From: Bradyrhizobium sp. LLZ17
GTDB lineage: Bacteria > Pseudomonadota > Alphaproteobacteria > Rhizobiales > Xanthobacteraceae
Reading direction: 5' to 3'
Assembly (NCBI RefSeq): GCF_041200145.1
Contig: NZ_CP165734.1
Coordinates: 7,669,001-7,733,000, forward strand
Length of the DNA: 64,000 nucleotides
Made by a program: the position numbers and the translations under genes. The notes under the pieces are model-generated. The model worked only from the letters and a program-made list of their open reading frames with translations, ran no database searches and was not told the DNA's origin. Below, one piece after another: positions 26,691 to 35,630 of the stretch (positions are counted from its first letter, which is position 1; the number at the start of each line of letters is the position of its first letter).

Positions 26691-27298
26691 CTATCTGCTC
26701 TTCTTGCGAGGACGTGCTGACTTGGCGCGCAGCCGCTCCAGCTGGCCCTTGGGCATCGAGAGGCAGATCTCCCCGACCCAATCGATCTTGACGCCGACGA
26801 TCGGCTTGGCGTTGAAGCTGGTGAGGTTGACCAGCGAGGGAGATTTCCCCGCTCGATGGTCTTCAAATAGCGCTCGCCGGTTTTAAGCCGGACCGCGGCT
26901 TCTTCGCCGTAAAAGCTCGACAGCGGATGGCGCTGGTCCTTGTAGACCACGATCACATCGCCGCTTTCGTATTTGGGCAGCATCGAATCGCCGACGATCT
27001 CGAAGGCGACGGTCTCCTCCATGATCGGGAAGGGCAGCGCGACGTCGCCGAGTCCCTCTGGAGGAACCTGCTCGAAATCCGGCTCGATCACGGCGCCGGC
27101 TCCGACACGGCCCATGATCGGTGCGAGGTTCAGCTCGAGATATTCCATGATCGGAATGATTTCCGAGGCCTTCACCAGGCGTTCGCCACCGAGGATTTCC
27201 GACACCGCGCCCGGGCGCACGCCCATCGCCGCAGCCAGCCCACCCTTGCTCTTGCCTGTTTTTTCCAGGCCCCGCTCGATCATTGCAGCGTCCAACAT
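26691..27298 (-). CDS. S24-peptidase-type (LexA/CI-like) transcriptional repressor (frame interrupted near 26849)
   Basis: A repressor of about 202 residues with an N-terminal helix-turn-helix (SKGGLAAAMGVRPGAVSEIL) and a C-terminal S24 domain: the nucleophile Ser lies in EIVGDSMLPKYESGDVIVVY, and the general-base Lys in VRLKTGERYLK. The frame breaks near 26849 after TIERG; one more G in a GGGG run restores KSPSLVNLTSFNAKPIVGVK to the stop at 26691. Such proteins self-cleave or switch conformation under DNA damage or stress. Palindromic sites TTCCG-N5-CGGAA flank the gene on both sides, suggesting autoregulation and control of both neighbours. Confidence 0.82.
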
Positions 27299-27336
27299 GA
27301 TGATTCCCTCGATTGTCCGTGGTCTTGCCTCTTGTA

Positions 27337-27351
27337 ATCCGAAATTCGGAA
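27337..27351. promoter_or_regulatory. Operator ATCCG-N5-CGGAA, site 2
   Basis: One mismatch from TTCCG-N5-CGGAA. It lies 39 bases upstream of the S24 repressor ATG on its promoter side, the expected place for autoregulation. Confidence 0.55.
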
Positions 27352-27394
27352 ATGATACAATTATGAATATCAGAATTCGCGCTTGACTTTTTCT

Positions 27395-27409
27395 TTCGGA
27401 ATACCGGAA
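27395..27409. promoter_or_regulatory. Operator TTCGG-N5-CGGAA, site 3
   Basis: One mismatch from the consensus. It lies just downstream of a TTGACT -35 element (27383-27388), so it would cover the -10 region of the promoter for the GcrA-like gene at 27466. Confidence 0.55.
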
Positions 27410-27465
27410 TGTGCATCCCGCCTCCGGATCGTGCGATTCCGCGGGGCGCATCACAGGACAGCAGC

Positions 27466-28000
27466 ATGGAACCGGGCCATTGGTCGTCGGAGCACTCCGA
27501 CGCGCTTCGCGACTATTTTCTCAAAGGAATGTCTTATGCAGAGATCGGGAGGGAGATTAATGCAAGGTTTGGAACGGCTTACTCCCGCAACGCTGTCGTC
27601 GGACGGGCCAAGCGGCTCGGGCTCGCGGCGCCGGCCCGGATGACGAGCCCGTCGATCGTACCGTCCTTGCCTGGGGAGCCTCGTCTGCTCCCGGTGTGCC
27701 ACCCTGCGTCACTGTGCCTGAACCTGCCGCCACAATCGGCGCTGCAGCCGGCCAAACCGGTCAAATTGCGTTGCGTCGGTGTCCGGCCGCGCTTGATCGC
27801 ACTGGTCGAGCTCGAACCAGGCGACTGCCGCTATCCCTATGGCGGCGACAAGGAAGGTGAGGAGATCGCCTTTTGCGGTCATCCGCGCCAGCCCGGCTCG
27901 AGCTATTGCGCGCCGCATGCGGCGCGTGATCCGCGGTGGCGGAGCCAGATCCGGCCGCAGCGCGGGTGCCGTCACGCTGAGATTGGTCTCCGCCGCCTGA
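27466..28000 (+). CDS. GcrA-like cell-cycle regulator (frame interrupted near 27936)
   Basis: A GcrA-family protein of about 178 residues. The N-terminal DNA-binding helix-turn-helix is in WSSEHSDALRDYFLKGMSYA and EIGREINARF, then TAYSRNAVVGRAKRLGL. The sigma-70-interacting C-terminal part has DCRYPYGGDKEGE and FCGHPRQPGSSYCAPHAAR, with conserved Cys and His. Near 27936 (CCGCGGTGGCGG) the frame slips; a corrected frame ends TLRLVSAA at 28000, exactly as typical GcrA proteins do. GcrA works with sigma-70 at methylated promoters in Alphaproteobacteria. The start ATG at 27466 begins the family match. An S24 operator lies over its promoter. Confidence 0.82.
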
Positions 28001-28055
28001 TCGGCGCGCGGTCCGGCCATTCATTCCATCGTCAGTTTCGCAAGGAGTCTCGCAA

Positions 28056-28631
28056 GTGGCACGTGTCAGACGCACTATGTCTTACAAGCTGGCCAAGCTT
28101 CACGACCGGCGGTCACGCGATCTGCCGTTCAATGCCGCGGTGGTGGAGGTCGAGGTCGACAATCCCCTAGCGCTGGATTCGGACGAGAAGATCGTGGCCG
28201 TGCGCTCGATCCGCAACGATCCGCTCGGCCGGCTGCATTCGCATCACCAGATCGACGAGGCGCAATATCGTGGCGGCCGCGCCTATCAGAACGACTGGGA
28301 GCGGGCCGAGCGGGGCCCTCAGGCGATGGACCCCACGCGCGAACATGTCGATGGCGCGCGCGCCCGCGAGCCCGTCACCGAGAGCCAGCGTCAGGCGGTG
28401 CTGCGGCTCGGCCGTGTCGAGCGCGAACTCGGCACCGACGGGACCGCGCTGGTGCACGACGTGCTGGTTCTGGGGTTGACCATGGATCAGATCGGGGAGC
28501 GCCGCGCCGTCCGCACCCAGCGCTGGAGCGACTATTTCGCTCGGCGCTTTCGCGAATGCCTTGACCGGTTGGCGCTGGTCTATGGTTTTGCCACGGAAGC
28601 CTCAGCGCGGCGCGTCCAGCCGCGTCGATGA
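28056..28631 (+). CDS. Hypothetical protein, DUF6456-like
   Basis: A 191-residue basic protein. A GTG at 28056 after AAGGAG is the best start; ATG 28077 is possible. The middle reads RNDPLGRLHSHHQIDEAQYR and GGRAYQNDWERAE, followed by MDPTREHVDGARA. The C-terminal helix-turn-helix-like part is VLVLGLTMDQIGERRAVRTQ. The layout recalls C-terminal DUF6456 domains of phage or regulatory proteins in rhizobia, but this is from memory and not certain. It lies 55 bases after the GcrA-like gene on the same strand and may share its transcript. Confidence 0.7.
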   Translation: MARVRRTMSYKLAKLHDRRSRDLPFNAAVVEVEVDNPLALDSDEKIVAVRSIRNDPLGRLHSHHQIDEAQYRGGRAYQNDWERAERGPQAMDPTREHVDGARAREPVTESQRQAVLRLGRVERELGTDGTALVHDVLVLGLTMDQIGERRAVRTQRWSDYFARRFRECLDRLALVYGFATEASARRVQPRR

Positions 28632-28677
28632 CGCGAGCCTGCCGGCGGCCTTGGTCGCCGGCGCGCTCCGCCGTCTC

Positions 28678-29034
28678 TTACGGATGCGGCATGACCTGGT
28701 AGGGCGTGGTGTAGGGCTCGACGCGAAGTGAGGCGCTGGCAAGCAAGCCGATTTTGCTGGTTGGCGCCTGCTGCAATTCACCGCTCGGGCCGCGATGCAC
28801 GTTGTACTGCCAGACGGCGAGATCGCCCTTCTGCGCCAGTGCATGCGCGACCGCGCTCGCATCACTGCCGCCCAGCGCCTGGAGCTCTTCGGGCGACAAC
28901 CCGATGATGATTTCGTCCTTGATGGTGACGACCTTGAACAGGTTCATCCTGGTCTCCTGCGCCCATGCGCCCTGTGTCGACAGTGTAAGAAGCGCAACCG
29001 CGGCGCCCTTGATGAGATCGCAGCGAGAAAGCAT
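28678..29034 (-). CDS. Small exported hypothetical protein
   Basis: A 118-residue protein with a signal peptide (MLSRCDLIKGAAVALLTLST, cleavage near WAQ). The mature part is FKVVTIKDEIIIGLSPEELQ, DLAVWQYNVHRGPSG and a tail ending YQVMPHP. No family is recognised. The ATG at 29034 is preferred because it begins the signal sequence; the longer frame has none. It is convergent with the gene at 28056-28631. Confidence 0.7.
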   Translation of the reverse strand: MLSRCDLIKGAAVALLTLSTQGAWAQETRMNLFKVVTIKDEIIIGLSPEELQALGGSDASAVAHALAQKGDLAVWQYNVHRGPSGELQQAPTSKIGLLASASLRVEPYTTPYQVMPHP

Positions 29035-29228
29035 GCCCTGGTCCTTTGCTGACGCGCCCGGATCGGATTGTCCATCGACCATTGCGTCCGTGATCTGCGT
29101 GGCCGTTGCGCAACCGCTTGGTCGGGCGATCTTGAACGACGGTTCACGAGAGGAGATTAATTGGCAAATTGATGAACCATGATGCGGAAAGGCGAGTCCA
29201 AAGCCGGGAGATCAAGGGGACTCGCCAG

Positions 29229-29693
29229 ATGAAATTCACCAGCACCGTTTGTCTTTTCGCAGCTATCGGCTTGGCCGGCCCGGCGGTGGCCGCCGATCCC
29301 TTCTATATCGGAGGCTGGACATTCACGACGGCCGTGGTGGCGCCATGGGCCGATCCGCAGCGCAAGGCTGACGGCGCCGAACGGGCGCGGTTAATGAGCA
29401 AGACGATTGTCTTCGGGGCGCGAGAGATATCCGGTCCGCGTCCCTTTGCCTGCGCCAGGCCGCTATACAAGGTGACGGACTATAGTCCCGACATGCTCTT
29501 CCAGGGCGCATTCGACGAGATGCAGCGCGCCGACAAGAAAGCCGATCCCAAGGCGATTGCCGCTGCGCTCGGTTTTACCAGTGCCCGGATCAAGACCCTG
29601 GAGACCGGTTGCGAGATCGACGTCCATTTCGTGGATGATGCAACCGCCGAGGTCGGACTCAACGATTACGTGTATACGCTGAAAAAGCGATAG
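29229..29693 (+). CDS. Exported hypothetical protein
   Basis: A 154-residue protein with a clear signal peptide (MKFTSTVCLFAAIGLAGPAV, cleavage after VAA). The mature part contains DPFYIGGWTFTTAVVAPWAD, FACARPLYKVTDYSPDM and ETGCEIDVHFVDDAT. Two cysteines (CARP and GCEID) may form a disulphide in the periplasm. No family is recognised. The ATG at 29229 is the signal-peptide start. It stands alone, divergent from the gene at 28678-29034. Confidence 0.75.
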   Translation: MKFTSTVCLFAAIGLAGPAVAADPFYIGGWTFTTAVVAPWADPQRKADGAERARLMSKTIVFGAREISGPRPFACARPLYKVTDYSPDMLFQGAFDEMQRADKKADPKAIAAALGFTSARIKTLETGCEIDVHFVDDATAEVGLNDYVYTLKKR

Positions 29694-29975
29694 TCGGCGG
29701 TCGCCAATCTCCGCCACACGGGAAACAAGTGGAAACGCTGTGCCCATTTAATGCTGCTTCTTGACGCAGGTTGGTGACGGCGCCGCATATTCCTGTTATC
29801 CGGAATTGCCGTGGCGCGATGTCGGCGACGCATCATTGCGTCTGCGGTTTGGCTTGCCTTGTTGGTTGTTTCTTGGCATAGTTGCAACCTCTCGGGCTGG
29901 CCGGTTCGTCGGATGTAGGGCTGAGCGGTAACTTGACGTCCAACCCAAGACGGCGATCCTTGTGATAGGTGCGAG

Positions 29976-30161
29976 ATGAAAAACCTCAATTTCGCGGCCG
30001 AATTGCATCTCAAGCTCGGCGCGCCCGCGACCAGCACCGTCGAAAGCCTGCGGCTGCTACGCGCCTTTCTCAAGCTCGCGCCCCGGCAGCGCTTTGAGGT
30101 GATCAAGCTCGTCGAAGACCTCGCCACCGACGAAACCCTTCCCGAACATCCGTTGTCTTGA
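29976..30161 (+). CDS. Small helical hypothetical protein
   Basis: A 61-residue protein: MKNLNFAAELHLKLGAPATS, TVESLRLLRAFLKLAPRQRF and EVIKLVEDLATDE. It is helical and amphipathic, with no signal or membrane segment. A GGTGCGAG ribosome site precedes the ATG. It lies just upstream of the phasin gene on the same strand. Function unknown. Confidence 0.6.
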   Translation: MKNLNFAAELHLKLGAPATSTVESLRLLRAFLKLAPRQRFEVIKLVEDLATDETLPEHPLS

Positions 30162-30300
30162 GTCGGACCGCGCGCCGGCATTACACTTTGTCCATCTTTC
30201 TGGCCGAGACAGGCCGCCCCCAGGGGCTGTCGCCGCAGCCGGGCCGCTGGAAGGCGGTACGACAAACGTGATAATCAAGAGAAAAGGGAGGAGTACGACC

Positions 30301-30642
30301 ATGATCGAACCGAAACTCGAAGTTCCGGCCGAACTGCGCGACCTGGCCGAGAAGACGATTGACCAGGCAGAGAAGGCTTTCGGCATGTTCTTCGATGCCG
30401 CCACCAAATCGATGTCGTCTGTTCCGGGGGCGGGCGCGGACGTGTCCAAGCAGGCGCTCGCTTTCACCGAGCAGAATATGAAGGCCGCATTCGAGCACGC
30501 GCGCAAGCTCGTTCACGCAACCGATGTTCAGGAAGCCATGCGGATCCAGTCCGAGTTCCTGCGCAGCCAGTTCACCAATGCCGGGGATCACATGCGCCAG
30601 ATGACCGGCAACTTCATGCAGTCCGGCAAGGGCAAGTCCTGA
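30301..30642 (+). CDS. phaP: Phasin family protein
   Basis: A 113-residue phasin. It starts MIEPKLEVPAELRDLAEKTI, then DQAEKAFGMFFDAATKSM and AFTEQNMKAAFEHARKLVHA, the helical pattern of PhaP2/phasin_2 proteins coating polyhydroxybutyrate granules. The ATG at 30301 has an excellent GGGAGGAG ribosome site ten bases upstream. It stands apart from any phaC/phaR genes here. Cytoplasmic granule surface is the likely site. Confidence 0.9.
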   Translation: MIEPKLEVPAELRDLAEKTIDQAEKAFGMFFDAATKSMSSVPGAGADVSKQALAFTEQNMKAAFEHARKLVHATDVQEAMRIQSEFLRSQFTNAGDHMRQMTGNFMQSGKGKS

Positions 30643-30836
30643 TTTCGCTCTCCGCCCTCCGTCTGCTTACAAATTGATCTTGCGCAGCGGCGAGATGCGC
30701 ATTTCAATTCCGGTGCAGGTCCATGATGGGCCACCGGATGAGCTTCATTCGCCGTCCATCATCCTTTCTGCTGATCCCTGTCGGTTCACCCGGCAGGGAT
30801 TTGCATTTTATCCGTTTGCCGCGATTGGCCGTCGCT

Positions 30837-31154
30837 CTATGGGCGCAGCGATCCGATGTAGGCTGCGATGTCGCTCGCTTCGGTCCGGCTCAAGGGAAAG
30901 TTTGGCATCTTCGGATGCGGGTCGAGCAGGAAGAAGGCGAGCCGCTCCGGGCTGAAATTTGGCCTGCGTGCAACGGATGCGAAGGAGGGGACGTCGACGC
31001 TCGCCTGGCTCTGACCGTCCGCCACGACGTGGCAGCTCGCGCACCAGCGCTTGGCGAGATCGGCCCCGTGGTCGGCGTCGGCCGCAGCGGCTGACCCGCT
31101 GAAGCCAATAAGCATAGCGAGCAGAGCCAAAATTGGTCTCACGCGTGCACGCAT
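30837..31154 (-). CDS. Small class I c-type cytochrome
   Basis: A 105-residue exported monoheme cytochrome c. The signal peptide (MRARVRPILALLAMLIGFSG) ends near SAAAA; the heme motif CASCH is at about residue 38; the axial methionine is likely in KMPNFPLSRTE, followed by the C-terminal helix DIAAYIGSLRP. It carries electrons in the periplasm. No oxidase or dehydrogenase gene is next to it, so the partner is unknown. Confidence 0.88.
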   Translation of the reverse strand: MRARVRPILALLAMLIGFSGSAAAADADHGADLAKRWCASCHVVADGQSQASVDVPSFASVARRPNFSPERLAFFLLDPHPKMPNFPLSRTEASDIAAYIGSLRP

Positions 31155-31400
31155 TGGGGTTCCTTCATGCGTCGTTTCAGCCGCAGCACGATCCCGGAAA
31201 TTGCGACAGATCGATGCGGGCTATGATCGATCGGAATAGCCTGCGGGTGGACCGATACAATTGCCGTATGAATCGCGGCATCCTCGCAGCCGGCAGGCCA
31301 AGGCTTTCAGCAGAGTGGGACACGTGGCTCTCCGACTTTGTGCAGCCTTTGTATCGTGGCCGGCTCGGAGCAGCCTTGATCTGCCGCAAAGCGCTCCCGG

Positions 31401-32231
31401 CTAGTAGTCGGCGGGATTCATGATCATCGGGCTCGTCGTATCGGCCGGCGCGAGCGAGCTGCTGGCGCTCTCACTCAGGAAGCGATCGAGCGTCGCCTGT
31501 ATCTTCTCCTTGACCGAGTCGGGACCGCGATCGCTCATCTCCGTGTGCTGTGCGCCGGTACGGACGATGTCGATGCCGCGCGCCTTGGCTTCTTCGGGCG
31601 TCGGCAGGACGCCGGGGTCCGTCACGAAGTGCGGATCCTTGGAGCGGAACGACAGGATTTTCATTTTGTCGCTGAGCACGAAGGGGACCCTGAGATTGTC
31701 GAGCGTGATGACCTTCGACACCAGCTCCGGATGCTGACGGGCGACATACATCGAGACGTCGCCGCCATTGGAATGACCGACCAGCGTCAGGTGATCGAAG
31801 TCAGCGTTCTCCTGCCGCCTTTTGAGCTCGCCGAGCACGTAGAGGATGTTGGCCTCGCAACGCATATAGACCTCGCGCCGGCCGACATAGGGCTGGCCGA
31901 CATGGGTCATCAGGGGCGGATCGGTCGGCAGGTCCTGCTGGATGCTGGCAACGAGATAGCCGCGCGCGGCGAGCACGTTTGCGAGGAAGGAATACTCGGT
32001 TGCCTTGACGGTGTTGCCATTGCTGATGATCGCGAGCGGAAGTTTCCAGAGGCCGAGATTGGCCTTGGTCTCGTAATCGCGACGCACTGCGATCTCGACC
32101 GAGATCGGCCGCTGGCGCGCGGCGTCGAACAAGGTCAGCATTTCGTGGCGGATCGCGAATTTGCTGACGACCACGTACTCGGCGACGCCAAGGACGCAGA
32201 CAAAAGCCAGGATCGCAAAGACCTTCTTCAT
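31401..32231 (-). CDS. Alpha/beta-hydrolase, exported or membrane-anchored
   Basis: A 276-residue protein with an N-terminal hydrophobic segment (MKKVFAILAFVCVLGVAEYV) that may be a signal peptide or anchor. The nucleophile elbow is LTLVGHSNGGDVSMYVARQH (GHSNG); a later Asp and the HTEMSD histidine can complete a triad. It resembles periplasmic alpha/beta-hydrolases of the dienelactone-hydrolase or carboxylesterase type. The substrate is unknown. It is single, with free sequence on both sides. Confidence 0.82.
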   Translation of the reverse strand: MKKVFAILAFVCVLGVAEYVVVSKFAIRHEMLTLFDAARQRPISVEIAVRRDYETKANLGLWKLPLAIISNGNTVKATEYSFLANVLAARGYLVASIQQDLPTDPPLMTHVGQPYVGRREVYMRCEANILYVLGELKRRQENADFDHLTLVGHSNGGDVSMYVARQHPELVSKVITLDNLRVPFVLSDKMKILSFRSKDPHFVTDPGVLPTPEEAKARGIDIVRTGAQHTEMSDRGPDSVKEKIQATLDRFLSESASSSLAPADTTSPMIMNPADY

Positions 32232-32383
32232 GGTTCCGTCTCAATCACGTTTGACTGAAGATGGTCATTGGGACCTCCCGGATCGAGCGATCGTGAGCAC
32301 CTTCCGGGATTAAATTTAGGCAAGCCCGTGGGCAGGAGCTCAAAACGCACCAGCATGAGATGGTGCGGCGCAAAAAGACGCGG

Positions 32384-34180
32384 CTAGAGGCAGTTCGCCT
32401 TGCCGCGCTCCGGGCAGAGCCGGAAGGCGCTTGAGAGCGTGAACAGGAAACGTGCGCTGCGCCGCTCGTTGTCCGGCGCCCGGTAGCTCAAGGGGACGGC
32501 AACACCGAGATCGGCCTGAACATCGTCCCACAGAAACAACCGCACGCCGGCGCCCGCCGACGTCAACGACAGGCCATCACTCAGGCGGTAGCCGTCGTTC
32601 CAGACAGCGCCGGCGTCGCCGAAGGCGTAGAGCTGGTAGCCGCTCCAGTAGCGAAAGTTGAGCTTCTGGTCGAAGCGCAGCTCGAGCGAACCGGCAAGCC
32701 CGTTGTCACCGCTGATCTCAGCCGCGCCATAGCCTCGGCCGAAAGCCGCGCCGCCGAGATAGAATTGCTGCGATGTGAACAGCGGCCGCGATGCGGTCTG
32801 GCTCGCCGCGGCCAGCTTCAGCGACCAGGCGTCATTCAGCGTCTGGTAGCGCGTGAACCAGAAGTTCAGCACGGAGAAGTTCGACGAAGCGCCGTCGTGC
32901 GACAGGAGATCGTCGCCGAAATGCGAGGCGCCAAAGATGTCGAGGCCCTGGCGATAGGTTAGGGTCGCGTAGATGGTGCCGCCGAAATCATCCTTCAGCC
33001 GATAGTCGGCGGTCAGGCTCGCAGTCCTGATGTGGTCGTTGTACCAGGGACCGTAGACATCGCGTTCCGACACATTGCTGTAGGTCGTGGCGGCCGTCAG
33101 AACCAGGGACGAGAATTGCGACTGAACCGGCGCGATGCTGGCACGCAGCTCGACTGCATCTGTCGTGGTGACATCATTGACGAGACGTCGCGCATCGCCC
33201 GGCCGAACCTCGCTATGCAGAAGCGATGCACCGAGGCGTACGCCGTCGACGCCGACTGGGGCATCATAGGACAGGCGTCCGAAGCGAAGTTGGCGCGGAT
33301 CGTTCGGGGTGGTCGACAGGTTCACCGCCAGCGTATCGCCCGGCGTGAGATAGGAGTTGAACGCTCCTGTCGCATAGCTCTGCCAGGGGCCGACGGTCGA
33401 GGATCCGAGATTATCCAGACCGAACGAGGTGAAGATGTGCCAGGTCTTCACAAAGACGGTGAGCCGGAAACGACCGGTCGCCTGGCCGATCTCCTCGAGC
33501 GCGGTATCGGTGATCCGGACTCCCGGCCATCCGTTGACCAGATACAGCTGGCGTTCGAGCGTGGCCAGTCGCGACGGATGCTCGGCGAGCACCGGGCCGA
33601 GCATCGGCCGAATTCCGAACTGCTCAGCGCCGTCGCCCTTGAGCTCGGTCTCGACGATGGAGCCTTCGATGACCTGGATCTGTACGGTTCCGTTCTGGAT
33701 GTCCTGTGGCGGAACGATCGCCCGGCTGAGATGAAAGCCGGCGGAGCGATAGAGGTCACTGATCGCGCCCGCGATCGCCACGAGGTCCGCTTGCGAGACA
33801 TGCTTTGCGAGATAGGGCTGATAGGTTGCGGCGATACGATCCAGGGCAACGGCATCCGCGCCACGGACGCTTACGTTGCGCAGGACAAATTGCGGACGGG
33901 TATCGGCGCCGTTATCGGAACGACCCACGGCCGGCAGTTTGACAGACGCGCCTCGGCGGGAATTTTGGTCGGTCTGGTTGTCAAAATACTTCTCGGTCTG
34001 CCGCGAATCGAAGCCCGGCTGACTCGCCTGCTGCGCGAGGGATTGCGGAATTCCCGCAATCGTCGGCAACAGCAGGCCGATCACGGCAGCGGAATACCTC
34101 CGGAAGCGCTTCCACGCATGCCGCTCTCCGTCATACGACGGAGTTCCGCCAGAAGAATTGTAAGAGAACGTTAGCCGCAT
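32384..34180 (-). CDS. TpsB-type outer-membrane transporter (ShlB/FhaC/HecB family)
   Basis: A 598-residue outer-membrane protein. After an N-terminal signal-like part (AAVIGLLLPTIAGIPQSLAQ) come POTRA regions: LRNVSVRGADAVALDRIAAT, GAISDLYRSAGFHLSRAIVP and then QIQVIEGSIVETELKG. A long beta-barrel follows, with FYLGGAAFGRGYGAAEISGD and VRLFLWDDVQADLGVAVPLS near the end, the typical VRGY-like loop region. It is a two-partner-secretion transporter, but no TpsA haemagglutinin is adjacent. Instead it is divergent from a secreted FecR-domain protein and a CHASE2 signalling protein, suggesting it secretes an unconventional cargo. Confidence 0.85.
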   Translation of the reverse strand: MRLTFSYNSSGGTPSYDGERHAWKRFRRYSAAVIGLLLPTIAGIPQSLAQQASQPGFDSRQTEKYFDNQTDQNSRRGASVKLPAVGRSDNGADTRPQFVLRNVSVRGADAVALDRIAATYQPYLAKHVSQADLVAIAGAISDLYRSAGFHLSRAIVPPQDIQNGTVQIQVIEGSIVETELKGDGAEQFGIRPMLGPVLAEHPSRLATLERQLYLVNGWPGVRITDTALEEIGQATGRFRLTVFVKTWHIFTSFGLDNLGSSTVGPWQSYATGAFNSYLTPGDTLAVNLSTTPNDPRQLRFGRLSYDAPVGVDGVRLGASLLHSEVRPGDARRLVNDVTTTDAVELRASIAPVQSQFSSLVLTAATTYSNVSERDVYGPWYNDHIRTASLTADYRLKDDFGGTIYATLTYRQGLDIFGASHFGDDLLSHDGASSNFSVLNFWFTRYQTLNDAWSLKLAAASQTASRPLFTSQQFYLGGAAFGRGYGAAEISGDNGLAGSLELRFDQKLNFRYWSGYQLYAFGDAGAVWNDGYRLSDGLSLTSAGAGVRLFLWDDVQADLGVAVPLSYRAPDNERRSARFLFTLSSAFRLCPERGKANCL

Positions 34181-34312
34181 GATTTTTCATAGTTTTTTAT
34201 GGTCAATGAACGGTTAACGCGGCCGGTCATCCTGCCGGGAGTCCAGCTAATTCTATCTTGAGACATTTCCGATAACCCTCAGAACCGGGCTACTAGCGGA
34301 CTGAGGACCATC

Positions 34313-35573
34313 ATGTTGAGCAGAGCTGGACTGCGGCGCGCCCTGTGGGCCGCGCTGGCACTGGGAAGTACTTCTCATGCCTTCGCCGCGGACGGCGATG
34401 CCTGGTCGGTCAGCAAGGCATCGGGAGATGTCTGGATCGCAACTGACGGGGCGCAGCAAGCCTCACTCAAGCAGGAAGAGACACTGAAGTCCGGCGATAC
34501 CATTCGCACCGGACGCAACGGCCGCGTACTCCTGGTCCGCGGCGAGGAAACCATCCTGATCTCGCCCAACTCCGTCGTCGGTGTGCCGGCGGAAAAGAAG
34601 GACGGGCTCTCGACCACCATCGTGCAGCAGGCGGGCCAGATCTTCCTCGAAGTCGAGAAGCGTAACGTGAAGCACTTCGAAGTCGAGACGCCCTATCTTG
34701 CGGCCGTGGTCAAGGGAACGAAGTTCAGCGTCACCGTCGATGGGGGGAGCACCAAGGTCGGCGTGCTTCGCGGCCAGGTGGAAGTCTCCGATTTCAAGAC
34801 GGGCCAGATTGCCCAGGTGATGCCGGGCCAGACGGCGACCGCCTTCGAGCACGGCAAGGCTGGTCTCAGCCTGAGCGGGGCCGGTACGTTCAACGCCATC
34901 GAGCAAGGTCAACCGCGTGCCTCGACTATCGAGCAGAATCCCGGTGCCGAAGTCGGGCCTGTCGGTCCCGCGCAATGCTGCGAACGGCCACACATTTCAT
35001 GCGCTCGGCCAGGTCGAGAAGAACATGAAAGGTCCGAAGGCGGCGGGGGCGGACTCGAGGTCCCACCAGGCGGCCGGCGGGTCTCATCCCAAGGCCGGTG
35101 TGATCCGGATCTCGGGCTCGCTCGGCGAAGTGAAGTTGAACTTCCACAAGGTGACGCACGGGCTCGCGCACGGAGCCCCAGCGCCGGCTTCCGCGAGAAA
35201 CGCGTCGAACTCCAACACCCAGACGGTCTGGAGCGACGGCAAGTCAAACACGACGGTATCCAATAGCGCCGTCCAGACGGCGGTCACGACCAGCACCGGC
35301 ACGGCCGCGAGCGGCACGGTCTCGTCGGGTGCGAGCACGACGATAGCCGCAACGACCGCAGGTTCGTCCAACGACAGCTCCAGCGGGAGCTCCGGTGCCA
35401 ACGGAAATTCAGACAATGGGAAAAACGGCAGCGGCGACGACAGCAAGAGCAAGGGCAACGACAAGGGCAATAGCAATAACGCCGCCACCGGTAACGGCAA
35501 AGGCAATAACGGGAACGGCAACGGGAATGGCGGCGGCAACGGCAGCAACGGTCACGCCAACGGCAAACACTGA
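34313..35573 (+). CDS. Secreted FecR-domain protein with low-complexity tail (frame interrupted near 34973)
   Basis: A signal peptide (MLSRAGLRRALWAALALGST, cleavage after FAA) is followed by a FecR domain: LKSGDTIRTGRNGRVLLVRG, ISPNSVVGVPAEKK, VQQAGQIFLEVEKRNVKHFE and VETPYLAAVVKGTKFSVTVD. The frame slips near 34973, probably by loss of a CG in a GCGCGC run. The second frame continues GHTFHALGQVEKN and GVIRISGSLGEVKLNFHK, then a long Ser/Thr/Gly/Asn-rich tail ending NGNGGGNGSNGHANGKH. It is not a sigma-regulator-type FecR because it has no transmembrane helix after the N-terminus. It sits between a TpsB transporter and a CHASE2-GGDEF-EAL protein. Confidence 0.83.
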
Positions 35574-35630
35574 GGCGATTTCCTAGAGGACGGGGGCACA
35601 TTTGCAGAAACGGGTGTGCAGGAGGATCGG

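Noticed and set aside
35084..35548. A leucine/proline-rich minus-strand frame
   Set aside because: It is the complement of the Ser/Asn/Gly-rich tail of the FecR protein and has no start signals.
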